DNA from: Zonotrichia leucophrys gambelii
Taxonomy: Eukaryota; Chordata; Aves; Passeriformes; Passerellidae
DNA: 64,000 nt
Direction of reading: 5' to 3'
Assembly: GCF_028769735.1 (NCBI RefSeq)
Contig: NC_088170.1
Span: 44,436,585 to 44,500,584, forward strand
Part shown: one piece after another, positions 10,183 to 23,967 of the stretch
Position numbering within the stretch: position 1 is the stretch's first letter
Layout: every line of letters begins with the position of its first letter
Position numbers and translations under genes: made by a program
Notes under the pieces: model-generated
The model's database searches: none
Seen by the model: the letters and a program-made list of their open reading frames with translations, nothing else
What the model was told of the DNA's origin: nothing

Positions 10183-13100
10183 AAAATAATATTTAGTCCG
10201 TTCTGTCACAAATTAGAGCTATATTTCTCAAGAGAATGAGAATTTGCTGTTCTGATGACTACACTTCTTTAAAAAACCACCCTGATTGCAATTTCTGTGC
10301 TCACTGAATCTTAAACACTTCTGGCACAACACAGCTTTTCAAATTGCACACTAGTTTGCAAATTATATCATTGTTACCCAATAGTCAAATCAGCTATTAA
10401 AAAGGAATATGAAAAATTATATTTAAGGTATTTATGAAAAAGGGGTGCAAACAAAGACAGATCATTGACAGAAAATTTGTTAGGTTAATATAATATTCTG
10501 GAATGTGACAAATAGGGAGAATTAACCCAACATTCTCCATCAGAACTCATTGAACTAATATCAGAATTTAAAATCTATTTTTGTCAGAAAACTAAACTGT
10601 GTGCCATGTTAAAGAAAAGCTCATAGGAGAATAAAGATTTGCAGAAGGTTCTGGCTACTAATTTCATTTCAACTGTTGGTATCCGTTTAGGAAGAAAAAA
10701 AAAGAAAAAAGGAACTTTCAAAACACTGTCAATACAGTAAAAGAAGACAAATACTGCTTTTGACCGGAATGCTGGCCACCAAGAGGCATCCCACTGAGTA
10801 GGTTATTCCAAAAAGGAGATTTTAAAAACGCATTTAATTCATCTATGAGAGTCCAATGTGACATTCTTTCAAAAATTAATCCAGTGCTATTTTTGTGTTC
10901 AAAGCTTCATGGTCTTTTCAGGCAGCGCCCTGGTGGAGCAGCTCACTGCCTCCACTTTGCCCAGGCCACTGACACTGTTCAGGTTCTGTTTAAGCTTCTC
11001 CCTCTCTTTCAGCATTGTCAGTGCGAACACACATGCCAGCTGTCATCTTTTCAAATCTGTAGGAATCCTTTATTTGTTAGGAAGTTTCTCTGTAGAGAAA
11101 TGGACAATTGGTTCTGAGTGGAAAAGCATTTATCTCAGTTTAGCTCTGTCAATACAAACAGCAGTGACTAAGTCAGTCTATCAGCATCAGGAAGCTCTCT
11201 GATAAAAATAAATAACCATTTATTTTGTTCTCTAAAGGTAGACCGGTACTTTAGACATGAAAAAAGGGACCACATGCATTATTAACAATAATAGAAGAAT
11301 GTCAATGGGCACAAGAACTTTCACAGGAAGTTTTCTACTAAGCGAGTTGTAGGTTTAAAGGTGCTGTACACAGAAATTCCAAATTAATTTACACATGATC
11401 TTATTGACTACAGAATGCAATGAAAAGCACATTAACCTTTCTTGATGAAAGAAAGCACATTTTCATACAGCGGTACTGGCAGTGACAGTAGGTAGAGCCT
11501 TTCCTTTTGCCACTTGACAGAGTGCAGTGCAGTAGGCAGACACAAAAGACACTGGTACTGTTCCCAGGAGTCTACCCATCCTTTTTTTTACACTATCATG
11601 ATTTGCTTTAAAGGAATTACAAAACAAAAGTTTTTAGTGAGTAATTAATGGATTAAATTTTTTTTTTATTTTGCCAGGTAGAATATTCAATTTCTTCTGT
11701 TATCTCGCCATTAGATTAGGTCAGTATTTTCCTTACAAAGCTTGAGTATAAAATTTAACATGAGAAGGACATATCATTTCAAAAAATTTTTTTCCTTTTT
11801 AATTCATGTCTGTTTTGGTGGCATTTCAAAAACTAATGAATATACAGACAAATGACTAGATGACAGATTTCAAAGAACTGTTTTTGCTTTTTGTGGCTAA
11901 ACATTTGACAGTTTTCTTGCAGAAACGTGTTTCCTGAATAACACTTCATAGAAATTCAACAAAAAGAAAAAGAATTTATACTCAAAAAGCTGTAAAAGCC
12001 AAAACCCCATGAACTGTAATTATTTTAGAATCTAAGTGGCCATCAACTTTTGTATATCCCAGTCTTTATTGTTTTGTTCTAGAACTGTACACTGTCATTA
12101 TCTATTCTTTCAGCAGTATTAAAAGGCTTTACAAACTGCTGATACTCAGTCATTTACTCTCTGGTGAAGCCAGAGAGCTTTAAAACATTATCAGAGCACA
12201 TCACATATCAAAAGACACTTAGCTTCTGCAAAAGAGGGTTCCTGATGCCAGACAGATTACATTATTGAGCTGTTACAGTACTCAGATCTGCTAATTTTTA
12301 GAAGGCCCACGAGAGTTCATGAATCCCAAAACAAAACCAAAAGCCTCTGTGGGATATATGAGATTATGTTTTCCTCAGCATGCATTATTTAACAATGTTT
12401 CTGCTTTGGATTCCACAAATCCCATATAGATTAACCATTTAATAAAAGCCTGAAAAAGAAGATGCTCCACAGATGCTTTTGCAATGTAACAGTTTTTCTA
12501 TTTCACAAAAGACTTACAAGGGTTGCAGAAAAAGGAATAACTGGAGAATTTTCATATCATAAATATTAGACTTCACCTTTTAAAACAGAGAGAATGCAAT
12601 CCCTGGTGTTTAATTAGAAATCTGAAATCACCTACTACTTTGTACTATTCTAATACTGATCCCAAGTGATACGGTAAGCACTTTTCCCCTCTGATGATAG
12701 TGCCCACACAGCTACGTTATAGGGTCAGTGAGATTTTACCTCAGTTCTGTTGAAAGCTGAGGTCCTTCTTCCTGCCTCTGTCTAACCAGTTTAGGGCCAG
12801 AACTTTCAGTTTTCTATCCTGAGATGCATACATGATAATAGAGCTTAATAGGAAAAGCAAAACCCATGCAAAGCACAAAAAGGAATTAATTCACTGCCCT
12901 GCAATGTTCAGCCACCCCCAGGAGGGCAGGGCCCCATTATGTGTAATGGTTACTGGGGAAAACAAGCTCCATCATTCCAAATATTCCCCCTGTTCCTCCT
13001 CTTTCTCCCCTCTGCACATATTGAGCATGGTGTCATATGGAATCTCCCTTTGGTCAGCTGGAGTCACCTGTCCTGGCTGTGTCTCCTCCCAACCTCCCAT

Positions 13101-14139
13101 GCAGTTCTAATTTCCTGGCAGAACAAGAAGCAGAAAAGGCCTTGGGTCTGTGTAAGCCCTGCTCAACAGTAACAAAAAACATCACTGCATTCAGCACAAA
13201 TCCAAAAGACAGCCCCATACCATCTCTGTGAAAAAAATGAACTCTCTCCAAGACAAAATCAGAACTCAATGTGTCACAGAAAGCTTTCCGTATCTCCTTT
13301 CAAATTATTTATGCTGAAAAAAGCATTATCATCTTTGTACGGATCTACCTACTTGTGTAGACTAGCACAGATGAAAAGAGCTCCAAGAAATTAACTAGAG
13401 AAGGAAATCAAATATTCTGAACCTAATTCTATCAGTTTTCCTATATCACCAGGAATGCAACCTCACCACAGACACCCATAGGTAATGAATAGTATCCTAA
13501 CTTGGTAAGGTCAATAGGAATTCTGCTGCTAAGCTCAATTAGACAAATAAGGTTATCACCCAGATGAGTACAAGTAACGAAGGAGCTACATAACCTGGTA
13601 CAAAATGGGTTCCTCCTGGAGATAAAATGGAAGGTGTGCTGAACCAATGTGATTTAAATTTAGAAGTGGAGTACACGTCAAGTAATCAGCTTTCCTGAGG
13701 TCTGTGAGAAGAAAGCAGGGTGCAACAGAGCGCTTGAGATCAAAGGTGCTGTGCCAACCATGTCTCACAGAAGCCACTGTCAGACAGAGCATGTCCCAGG
13801 CAGTCATGGTGCCAAGCAGACAAGGATGGTAACTGCACACACAACAGAGATAACTGCTGACACCTGCCAGGGTGCAGTGCACACACAACATATTGCCCTG
13901 CAGCCTCTTTGGGCCCTAAGCCTGTGCTCTTTGTAACCTTTCTCTCACAGGCTCATTTCTCATACAATACCTCTTCATAAAACTCTCCTGAAGGCAGGAC
14001 CAACAGTGGATCCCTCCACGGAACCACAGGTGCAGGAGAAGAGCTGAACCCTTCCAAGAGAAGATGTGCTACTGCAGCTGCAAGAACAACCATGGGTGCA
14101 GGAACATTTGCTGCTACAATCTGCAACTCAGTGTTCCTA
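10183..14139. other. Non-coding stretch, nothing recognised
   Basis: About 4 kb without a recognisable gene or repeat family. Base composition becomes more GC-rich from about 12900 to 14100, before the LTR-like block, and open frames there are correspondingly longer, but none shows a known domain. Confidence 0.4.
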
Positions 14140-14578
14140 TGTTGCGGTGTGTTGTAATGTCCTGTTTTAAACTGCCGGGTCCCTTCCCAGGTGTGCCTAT
14201 ACCTCTCTCCCTTCCCCCTCGCTGAGTGAGTCCTGTCAATCAGGCTTAACATTCCAGGAAGGTCATCGTGTGGTTGGTCAAGTTCAAAAGATGCCCCTAC
14301 GCCCAGAGGTCATTGGCCTGTCTAGGTGTCATCCTCCCCTGAGACCCCGCCCCTCCCACCTGGTTGGTGGCTCACCTGTCCCCTCCCCTCCCCCTGTCCC
14401 GGAGCTTAAAAGGTGATTCAAACCACGTGCTTGGCATTCTGTTAGAGCTATTTCCAAGATTCAGACCTCTGTGACCATGGAATAAAGCTCTGGATATCAA
14501 CCCTCCGGCAGAATCCATCTCCTTCCTCTTCACCTTCACCTGAAGCCTTCTCTCCTGAGGTAAATGGAGTTCCTAACA
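14140..14578 (+). mobile_element. Solo LTR-like sequence of an endogenous retrovirus
   Basis: A GC-rich block of about 430 bp with promoter-type architecture in plus orientation: an inverted CCAAT (ATTGG at about 14310), a GC/CACCC-rich stretch (14340-14400, including CCCCGCCCC), a TATA-like TTAAAAGG at about 14406, then AATAAA at 14481-14486 as poly(A) signal. This order (U3, R, U5) is that of a retroviral LTR. No gag, pol or env lies beside it, so it is a solo LTR. Boundaries are uncertain. A start at TGTTGCGG (14140) and an end at CTAACA (14578) give TG...CA ends but no matching target duplication. A 7-bp direct repeat GTTCCTA (14133-14139 and 14569-14575) instead suggests an end near 14568. 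Confidence 0.72.
14481..14486 (+). promoter_or_regulatory. AATAAA poly(A) signal of the LTR
   Basis: A canonical AATAAA hexamer about 75 bases downstream of the TATA-like box, placed as expected at the end of the R region. It supports plus-strand orientation. Confidence 0.6.
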
Positions 14579-15233
14579 AGCCTGGACTTGTTCAGCTGCC
14601 CAGCTGCAACTTCCACCAAGCTAAAGGTGTCTCTGGGGTGATACGGCACAGTTGCCGCCTTTGGCCTAGCAGCAAGAGTCAGACTGGCCCAGGCACAATC
14701 TACCTGGTAATATTGGGATTCCTGTTCCAATATTCGTATATTTGTACTTTTCAAAGGAAGAAAACCTTGTTCTTGACTGGTTAGGTCATTCAATGCTGCA
14801 CCTATGAAACTCAGGGATATGTAATAACTTGACAATGAACAAGCTGAGAAGATTAAATACTGTATACACAAGACAAGATCCTACTTGAACACCTTGGACC
14901 AAACCCAGAAAAAACAGACACATGTTTTCAAGCCCTGAACACCATAAGAAGAGTAATTCACATTGCTGGTTTGGGCATCTATGTCCCCTATTATACTGAA
15001 CACAAAAGACATTATTGCACAGTATTCAAACACCTACTTATCTCAGTGAGGAAATGCCTACCTAGACAACAGAAATTAATGGAAGTTTTTAAATTCTTTC
15101 TCCTGAGTTTAAAATACTATTATATCAGCATAGAATCAGAAAAGAGAACTGCAAACCTTTTGTGCAGTGATGAGAACATATAATGACTTTGAATATGGAA
15201 AAAGGATGCAGCAACACTTTGCACATTAGTGTG
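14579..15233. other. Non-coding stretch, nothing recognised
   Basis: Sequence between the LTR-like block and the minus-strand CR1. I looked for a retroviral primer-binding site or gag-like frame directly after the LTR and saw none. Nothing else was recognised. Confidence 0.4.
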
Positions 15234-15428
15234 GTAGAATCACACCAATAATCATAGAATATGCTGCCTTGGAAGGCACCCATTAGGATCATCAAGTCCA
15301 ATTGCTGGCCTGACACAGAACAGTCCCAAGAATCCCACAGTGTGCCTAGAAGTGTTTTTTAAATGCTTCTTGAACTCTGACAGGCTGGTGCTGTGACCAC
15401 CTCCATAGGGAGCCTGTCCCAGGGCTCA
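15234..15428 (-). mobile_element. CR1 LINE 3'-end fragment, minus strand
   Basis: On the plus strand this reads as an inverted CR1 tail: 'aatcatagaat' (inverted ATTCTATGATT), then 'ccttggaaggcacccattag', 'atcatcaagtccaattgctg', 'cttgaactctgacaggctgg' and 'gtgaccacctccatagggag'. It is the 3' UTR and end of ORF2 of a heavily 5'-truncated copy, as is typical for CR1. About 195 bp is recognisable; beyond about 15430 the similarity fades. Confidence 0.9.
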
Positions 15429-18400
15429 TATAACTACAGAGCAGGAGGAAAACTTTATAGTAGGCCTTTAGCATTTCATGGTTAAGCTAGCAAAAGGCCC
15501 TAAACATGAGACTCTTGGGAGTTTCTATTACTCCATAACCTGGGACTCTGCTCTCAAGAAAAACCTAACTGCTGGTATGAAGTACAGCAAAGAAGTGTTA
15601 GTAAAAAGGAGTACACTGTGTGTCGAACTCCAGGTATGGTCTTGTGTAGGGCTGCCCTCTAACAGGAACCTCTGATACATCAGTTTCTGTTTTGTGGAAG
15701 CTGTCCCTGGTCCTTTAGCAAGTGGGACAGAGCACTGTGTTACAAGGTGCTTGTGAAAAGAGAAAAGCAAGAATTCTTCTTGGACCTCTAAGTGAAAAGG
15801 TTACACCAATGAAAATTACCTTGCATCAATGACAAATCCTTCTGCAATTTCATACAGGTTTTCTGCACAATTTTTGGAACAGCAGTATGAAAAATCAACT
15901 CTCAAAATCCTCATCATAACTTACTTCTTTGATACCAGCAAATAAGCATCAAACACCTTGGAAGAACTACTTCGGTTTTAAAAAGAACAGGCATGGATCC
16001 AATTCCTTATAGTTTAGGCATAAGCTATTCATCACTTTCCTGCATTGATTCCAAAAAGGAGTCAAAAAATGCTCCATCAGCTTTTCTTGACTTGTGTTAA
16101 TTTTCAACTGCCTGAACAAAGGATACTTCTATAGTGAGCAAATTGGTTTTAGCAAACCTTCAGATTAAAAGCTTACTTATAAACTAAGTTAAAAGCTGAT
16201 AGCAGGATTCACGTGAAAATGTTAAGAATCCCAATAGTATTTTACACCAGGTAGGGTTTTTTTTGGGAACTGTGTAAGGAAAGAAACAAGATTCAAATGT
16301 TAATGTAGAGAAATAACTCTTTTATGGTTCCCATTAAATCCCACAACCACTTTAACATCTGCAGGCTGCATTAATATTTTGTGTCTTTCCAGTGTTTTAT
16401 ATCAACTAATATAATTCATGAATATATCAATTTTCCACATTCCTGAACCACCTCATTGTTCTGGAAAGGATCCCAGAGGCCCAAAACCCACAAACTACTG
16501 TTTACTCTTTCAACAGCAAACACTCTACTACCTGAATCGATGAGACATGGAGAAGTATTGTTAAAAAAACAAAGTTAAAAAAAATGGTAGGAAACTTAAT
16601 CCATTTAATTTACATGAACTGAAGCTGTCAGATTCTTCAGGGTTCTGCAAGCAGTCCAAGGCAACTGTTTGGATGAATGGTTGCTTTATTCCACACCACC
16701 ATTCAATGTATGGTTCTACTTCATAACTTTTACAACTACTTGAACAACATTAATGGGTGGAAGCAGATCATCCTTCTGCAGTCTGCTGTTCTAGATGTGA
16801 AGGATTCAATGCCTTCCAAACTTGTGTGGCCTGAGAGCTGCTGGAGAAATCTGAACACACCTGAGCTATCAGAAAGGCCTGAAAGTTAGGTTATCTAATA
16901 TATACCTAGAGGTTTAAATCTTCTTGCAACATTTTTCTCTTTTCTTTGGCTGGAAAACATCCACTCCTGCCAGCCAAAGATCCATTTTCCTTTGAAGTAC
17001 TTCCTGGGAATTTAATTGCCCAGTAAATTGCCAACAAAACTTCCAAGGCGCAGATCAGCCCTGAGAGACTCCTGGGAAGCAGCCTGAAATTCATCTTTCC
17101 ACAGTCAGCAGGGAGGGCAGAGCTGCCCTTCAGTCATAAAAATCAATACTTGACTGGATGAAATTTACTGAGCTAAATACAGCCATATACAGGAGGCAGA
17201 AGTTCTCACCATTCTCAGTGGAATCTGACATTCCACTTGAACAATACTTTTGAAAACTGGGATATTCAGATAATTAGTGTCTAACTACATTGGCAATACA
17301 ACTACAGTCTTTCCTGTTTGAATATTTGTCTTAGAAATTTAAACTTCTGCAGTTATTCAGCCCCCTTATACAGTTTTTTTCCATTCTTGGCAGGTCCTCC
17401 AAATTGACTGTGTACCACACATTTCAGGTCAGCAAGGTTCAAATGATGACACAATGTAAGAAATACAGTGAAGAAGAACATGGAGTTAGCAAAAAAAATT
17501 TTTTTAGTAACTGAAACAATTGTAGAGTCTCACATTCAACCCTTCTCAAAATAAGTAATTGTCAATAGTAAAACAAAAATACTCTCTCACAAGACAAAAA
17601 ATATGGAGGTTAAACTAGAATCATTTATTTTAAAAGAAAATGCCAAATAGCTTCAGCAAATATCCTAAAAGTGCTGACTTAATTTAATTACAAAATACTG
17701 TAAATTATATAGCTCATGCAGTTCTGGAAAATGTGTTATCTGTCAGGAAAATGTAAACTGAGGTACCACTGAGATGCAACAATGCCTAGCATAGAATGAA
17801 TTATATATGAATTGCATAATATTAGGGTTTGTTGTTTGGAAACAAGTCCTCTACAAAAAAAAAGATTTATGCCAGACTACAGACCGTTAATCACTCATGA
17901 CACATTTAACTATTATTATTTTACTGAATATTCTTTAAATTTTCAATTCAGAAAAGTCAAGACTTTTACATGCAAGATACTCAGGCCAGTTAATGGTGCT
18001 GGAATACATCATCATGAAGGGTTAACTTTAATGGCATTATTTCAGTTTTCATTAAAAATAACCCTTAAGATTGTAGTGAAGCTAAATTGCTATTATAAGC
18101 TTGGTCTGACCTGCTTGCAGAAGCACATGTGATGCATATTTGGAGTGCACCAACAGTGCTCCCTCTGTTCACAAAAACAAGCCAGGGATAGTAGAGGTGC
18201 TTCTCCTCTGTCCCTGCTGAGCTTCTGAATTGCAAATAGGCCAAATTCCTCTACTGAAGAGGCAAAGAGCCTCATGGAAAACTGTCCTGAGGTCAGGCCC
18301 CAGCCTCATCCTCCTCTGAAGACAATAGGGGTCACTGAGGAATTAATTCTGGGTGACGAACACACAGTGTTCTGCTGGGAGCAGTGAGGGCCATAAAGAG

Positions 18401-21139
18401 TAAATGCAGCTTCTACCTGGCTACTCTGAACGATTCTGCAAGTTTCAGAAGGTTGTTTCAGTTTACTCAAAAGAAACTGAGGCTCTGAAATCATAAGCAA
18501 TTCCGATCCCAGAGAAGGGACTGTTTTTTTCCTAGAGATTGATCAACAAAACATATTTCAGAATTTGAAGACTGCAGCAAAATCATGATTAAAGCCCATT
18601 CAGTTGAGCAGTTACTATTATTTTCAGGAGAAAATTACTTTCTATCCATTCTGTGCCTTCCCCTGGTGCTACTATATGGTTCTGATACAGGAGAACTAAC
18701 TGACATAGAAATGTATTGGGAAATTAGGAGAAGGGAGAAATTAGCTGCAACACAATACTTGCCTTATTCATTCTATCCAAAGCACAGATCTAGATTTGCT
18801 AGCATATTACATTTTTAGAAATAAATCCACACATTCCAGATACCTCTCCATGTACTACCAATCTGTAACACTGATAACATGAACATCTTGCTGCAGAGAT
18901 GAACATGTAGTTAAATCAATAACACACAAATGAATTTGCTGTCTCAATGCTTTTAGAATATTAATTCCTTGATAGAAATAGGACAAAACTAAAATGAAGA
19001 TCTACATTCATTGAATACATTATCAGTATTCACATACCTTTAGACAAAATACAGTCCTGCTGCAAAACAGTAGAAAAATATTCAGATAATTAAAGGGTCA
19101 TTTAGACTCTGCAAAACAACATCAGCCTTCGGCAAATGCTGAAGCCTTCCAGATATTAAAATGCACAACATTTTCTGCCTTCATTACATCCATTACATTT
19201 TTCTGATGCATAAATCTGTCCAGATTATCCCATAATATTATGTATGCTGATTATGTTTTCTAACTCTTCTATAAATTTACAATAAAAACAAAAAACTGTC
19301 TTTTTTCCTTTATTATAGACAGTAATAAAAAATAGTGATTTAAACTCAACAATTATTTAAAAAACAATTTATCCCTCTCTATGTTGAACTGTTACCCTTT
19401 GCCCTTTATGTTTTGCTGTAATCCCTTCCAGTGGTCTTTTCCTAAATGATTTTGTAAGCTCATCTTTTGCATCATACAGTATCTGTGTCTAAATTGTGTC
19501 AGATTTATAAACTTTACTGTTTCAATACCTCTCCTCTATTTTCCCCTCCATGCTTCTTTATAAAACAAAGATACAACCAAGCTATTGAAGCATTAACTAA
19601 GCAAGAGCTAGATGCAATCTAGAAGTTGTCCTATAATTAAAGCAGAATCAGCTACAGAGAGTACTGTTGACTTGGGAAACTTGCAACTTGCTTTTGGTTC
19701 TCTTTCTAACTAGTGACACACTCAGAAAATGTTTGATTGCATATTTAGAAGCATCTAACAGACTTCATAACATTTGAAATACTTTTAAATGCTGCTGTTA
19801 GTGATCCAGAAAGTTTCAAACGAATAAAACTTGGTATAATGTTTCTTTTATTTCCTTTACCCTTTTAACATATGCTAAAAAAAAAAAGATATAAAATGTT
19901 TCTTTATGGCATCAGTGGTTGCATGCACAGTTACCACAGGAACAGACTCAAATTTGCAGTGATGTAGGAGTATCACTTCTATCCCACAGAAATCATCACC
20001 CAAAGTTCTTGAGCACGCACCAGTAGCTGAGAAACTCGGGAAACTCACAGCTTAAACACTGTCCTTTTTTAATATATTGAAAAAACACATAGCAAGACAT
20101 CTAAATAAAGAACAAGCGCTTAAAAAGGTCCACTTAATCTATATGAAGTGAGAAAAAAAGCTGGGCAAAACCTGATGTTTTGTATGAACACCAAAATTAT
20201 CCTAGACCCCATACCCTTACTACATTTGGGCAGGCTTCAGTAGAACTAGAGCGGCTGTGATCCCTACATGAGTTACAGCTACTTCTCTTTAAACTCTTTT
20301 TAGCTGTAAACACATTTATGAAACATATCAGTTTAGTAGCAATAAATGAAAGCCTTGTGAGGTATTTTTTAACATGTATAAATTCCAAAAATCAAAATAG
20401 AATAGTTCTCTTTCTAGACCCTTCCATTTTCCAATCTGTTAAAAATGTCTCTGACTTCTAGGGATAATTTCTGTAAAATGCTTACATTTGGTTCTTGAAT
20501 ACAAACCTCCCTTCATCCTTTCTTTGCTGATGTTAGGAAACTACAGATTACTGAAATATGCTGCTTTTTTGCAGACAATTTCTCCTATCAAGTTTCTTAA
20601 ATTTAACTAGATGATATGCCAGTCTTGTTAGCATGAGGGTGTTTTGCAGAATAAAATTTTATGAGAAATAATGTAAACTTGAAAAATTGTATTTCTGTTA
20701 TTATAAACAATTCCTCTGACTCCTACCAATAAAAAGCACCCTTTCTTAGTCTATCTTAAACAGCCGTGAGATGCCACGTCAAGCCTTTTCTTCTCTTTAT
20801 TTTCCACTTCTGTCAGCAGGTATTTTTATTAGTAAGAATAGTGAGGAACATAAACAGTTGCTGTATAAACAGTGTTGACAGTAGTTACCTAGCTGACTTC
20901 ACACCACTTAAGAGTATTTTCAAACTTGACAATATTTAAATAACTCTCTTCACACTTTTAAGTATACACCAATGAAAAAGCATTACTTTGGAAATACACA
21001 TTCAAGTCAGCCAAAGCAAAAGTGAGAATATTGTTTTAAACAAACCCTGAACTGGGGAAACACTGATTTCCTGGAGCCACCCTGCCAGCAGCACCTGCTG
21101 GGACTGAGACACCCTGGGCAGAACAAACCAGCTAATGGC
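15429..21139. other. AT-rich non-coding stretch with weak exon-like segments
   Basis: No recognised gene or repeat family in about 5.7 kb. Three minus-strand segments have plausible splice signals around an open frame: 15925-15969, 18417-18484 and the 22-nt 19038-19059. They are discussed as findings and are not called as genes. Confidence 0.4.
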
Positions 21140-22085
21140 AGGCTCTGAGTGACAGGAGAGCAGCAGATGTTTATATTGACTTTTGCAAGGCTTTTGACAT
21201 GGTGTCCCATAAATTCCCCATAGACAACCTGATAAAGTACACACTACAGAAGTGGACAGTGGGATAGACAGAAATCTGGCTGAACTGCTGGGCTCAAAGG
21301 GCTGTGATCAGCATGAAGTCTAGCTAGAGAAAAGTCTGCTGGTGTACTCCAGGGATCAGTACTAGGGCCAGTTCCATTTATCTGGCTCATTAATGACCTG
21401 GATGATGGGATACAGCGTGCTCTCAGCAAGTTTCCTGATGAAACCAACTGGGAGGAGCAGCTCACAGACCAGCTGGCTGCTCTCAGAGGGACCTTGAAAA
21501 GCTCAGCCATAAACCAGCAGGAATTTTATGATGTCCAACAGAGGGAAATACAAAGTCCTGCACCTAGGGGGAAATAACCCCAAGAAACAGAACAGGAAGA
21601 GGGATCATCAGCTGGAAAAGGGCTTTGCAGAAAAACACCTGGGGGTCCTCATGGGCTCCAAGCAAGACCATAAGGCAGCAGGGGACCCTTGCAGCAGGGA
21701 AGGCCAAAAGCATCTTGTGCTGCCTTAGGAAAAGATGTTGTCAGCAGGTCAGGATCAAGATCATTCTGCTCCACTCAGCACTGCTGAGATGTGCCTGTAG
21801 GGCTGTGTCCACTCATGGGCTGCCCAGTAAAAGCAAACATAAAAATCCCAGAATGCAGCCCAGGGTAGGACTGCCAAGATGATTAAGGGATTGGAGCATC
21901 TGACATGGTGAGCCTGAAAGCACTGAGACTCCAGCCTGGAGAAGGCTGCCAGGGATCTTATCAACATGTATAAATACCTCAGGGGGACACAGGTAAACAA
22001 CACTTCTCAGTGGTGCCCAGCAACAGGGTAAAAGGCAATAGCCACAAACTAAAACAGATGAAATTCCACCTAAACAAAACAAAGC
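21140..22085 (+). mobile_element. CR1 LINE fragment (RT core and C-terminal part)
   Basis: A plus-strand CR1 piece beginning at the RT palm ('gacttttgcaaggcttttga', about 21179) and running through 'attaatgacctggatgatgg' (21390), 'agtcctgcacctagggggaa' (21553) and 'cattctgctccactcagcac' (21762) to 'atgaaattccacctaaacaa' (22058). It stops before the CR1 3' UTR, so both ends are missing. The RT catalytic box that should be FADDT reads FPDET at about 21431-21445, and frameshifts and stops separate the open pieces, so it is inactive. It is more diverged than the copy at 845-2110. Confidence 0.88.
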
Positions 22086-23967
22086 CCTTTTCTACTCTAT
22101 GGCTGTATCCTATGGTTCTTTGTGAAAGAGACAAAAGGAAGGCAAATATATCTAAGTAATATAGACTATGGGCTTAATGTCAGGTGTTTTCTATGCACAC
22201 ACCAAGCCTTCAATAAGAAAAAAAAGTTGCCTGTGTCTGACTTCATTATATGAAGGCAAGTTGTTTATTTGACTAAGGAAAAGCCTCATTGTGCAAATAC
22301 AACAAAATAAGTTCTTCTTCTCTCCCATACTTTTTCTGATGCCCAAGTCCACAGGTCTAAACAGTATGAGAACCATCTAACATAGAGATTAAGGCAATGT
22401 ATTTGTCATTACCAGTCAAATTATTCACCTTATTGTCTACTGAAATGTCCATTTGTATCAGCAAACTTCCATCATTGTAATGAATTTCTGTGTGTCTCCT
22501 CCAGCCAGTACTCAAGAATTAAAGCTAGTTTAACCAAAGCAGGGCAATGGGAAATGATCCTTCTCCTTTGATAAAGCCTTTTCTCTCACATCAAAGTATT
22601 GACACTTTTGTTTCACAACTGCAGGAAAAATGAGAGGAACCAAGAGAACGTCACAGAGGAAAGCTAGAACATCTCATTCATGAAGAGCAGGCACCTGTGC
22701 ACTGACCCAATTAGGCATTCAAACACTTGTCACTTTGGAGCTGGCTGGTTGTCACTCATCCAATTAGCCCCAGGGGATGCATTGTATGGTGGCATTCCCT
22801 GACAGGAGAACTGGAGCAATGGAGGCAATGAAGGCACAGTGATAGGGTGCCAGGATCCTGGTGAGCGAGAGCAGCCAGTAGCAAAGCCAAAGAACTTCAG
22901 AGCTTCCTAAACTTGTTTACCATCCAAAAAGCCTTTCAGAGTCCTCAATGGTCTTTTGGTCTTTTTCTTTTTCTTCAGAGCACTCTAGTTTAAAAACCTT
23001 ACAGTAACAGTTCTCTTTATCCAATAAAGCATTTAACTCCTGAGTGACTAAGACAAGAACCACTTCAGAAGAGGTAAAAAACAAACAAGCAAAGTACCTT
23101 CATTGCAGAGAGAGATGCTTCAAATGTTACTTTCAGTAACACTGCCAGGAAGTAATTCAGAAGTCAAAATGCTTCAGTGCCCATCTCCTCCCTTCTCTGT
23201 TTTAAAGCTATTACTGATGCTTTTAGGTGCTCTGTCTGCTTGACCACATAAATGAGGGATAAAATGCTTTACAACCATCCACAACTACATACTGTAAAAG
23301 ATATAAAAGTTCTGTTCTACTGAACTACATACTGTACCACATTCAAGATCCCCAAATCAGATTTTTAGTTTAAAGAAAATCAGACACTAAACCACAGATG
23401 ACTATTCAGCAGCTACTACTCACTTCAAGTAAAGCTATCAATCATCTTAGGCTGAGAGAGCAGGGAAGAGTTCAGGGGGACTGGGAAAAGGTGTTACAAC
23501 CTAAACCATTTGAGCAAAGATTTCAGAATGTTCCCATCACTGAATCTGTGATCTATGCTAGAAGAAAAAACTTCCAATTTTTTGGTACAATATTTCATGG
23601 TCATTCTAAGTCTATTTTTCGTGACTCACTGTTTCACTACTTGAGTTGCCCTGACACCAGTAAAGAACATCAGAGATGATTAAGGCTACCTGCAATTATG
23701 TGAAACTATGAAATATTTTTAGCTGCTTTTCTAGTTAACATATTTTGATATGCCCTTCAGTTAAAATCTGATATGAAATGAAAAAAAAACAAACCTAACA
23801 TAAATCACAGACTGTTAACTAAGACAAACATGAAAATGCAGGTAAATGCATTACATGTTATATGACTATCCTGGAAACCTAAGAGATAGAAAATCAATAC
23901 CAGTAGTTTAGGGCTTTTCCCCCACTTATCATGGGAAAATAAAATTTAGAGGGAAAAATTATCTCAC
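22086..23967. other. Non-coding stretch, nothing recognised
   Basis: No gene or repeat family recognised. A 14-bp direct repeat (AACTACATACTGTA) occurs twice within 60 bp near 23283-23336. Confidence 0.4.
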
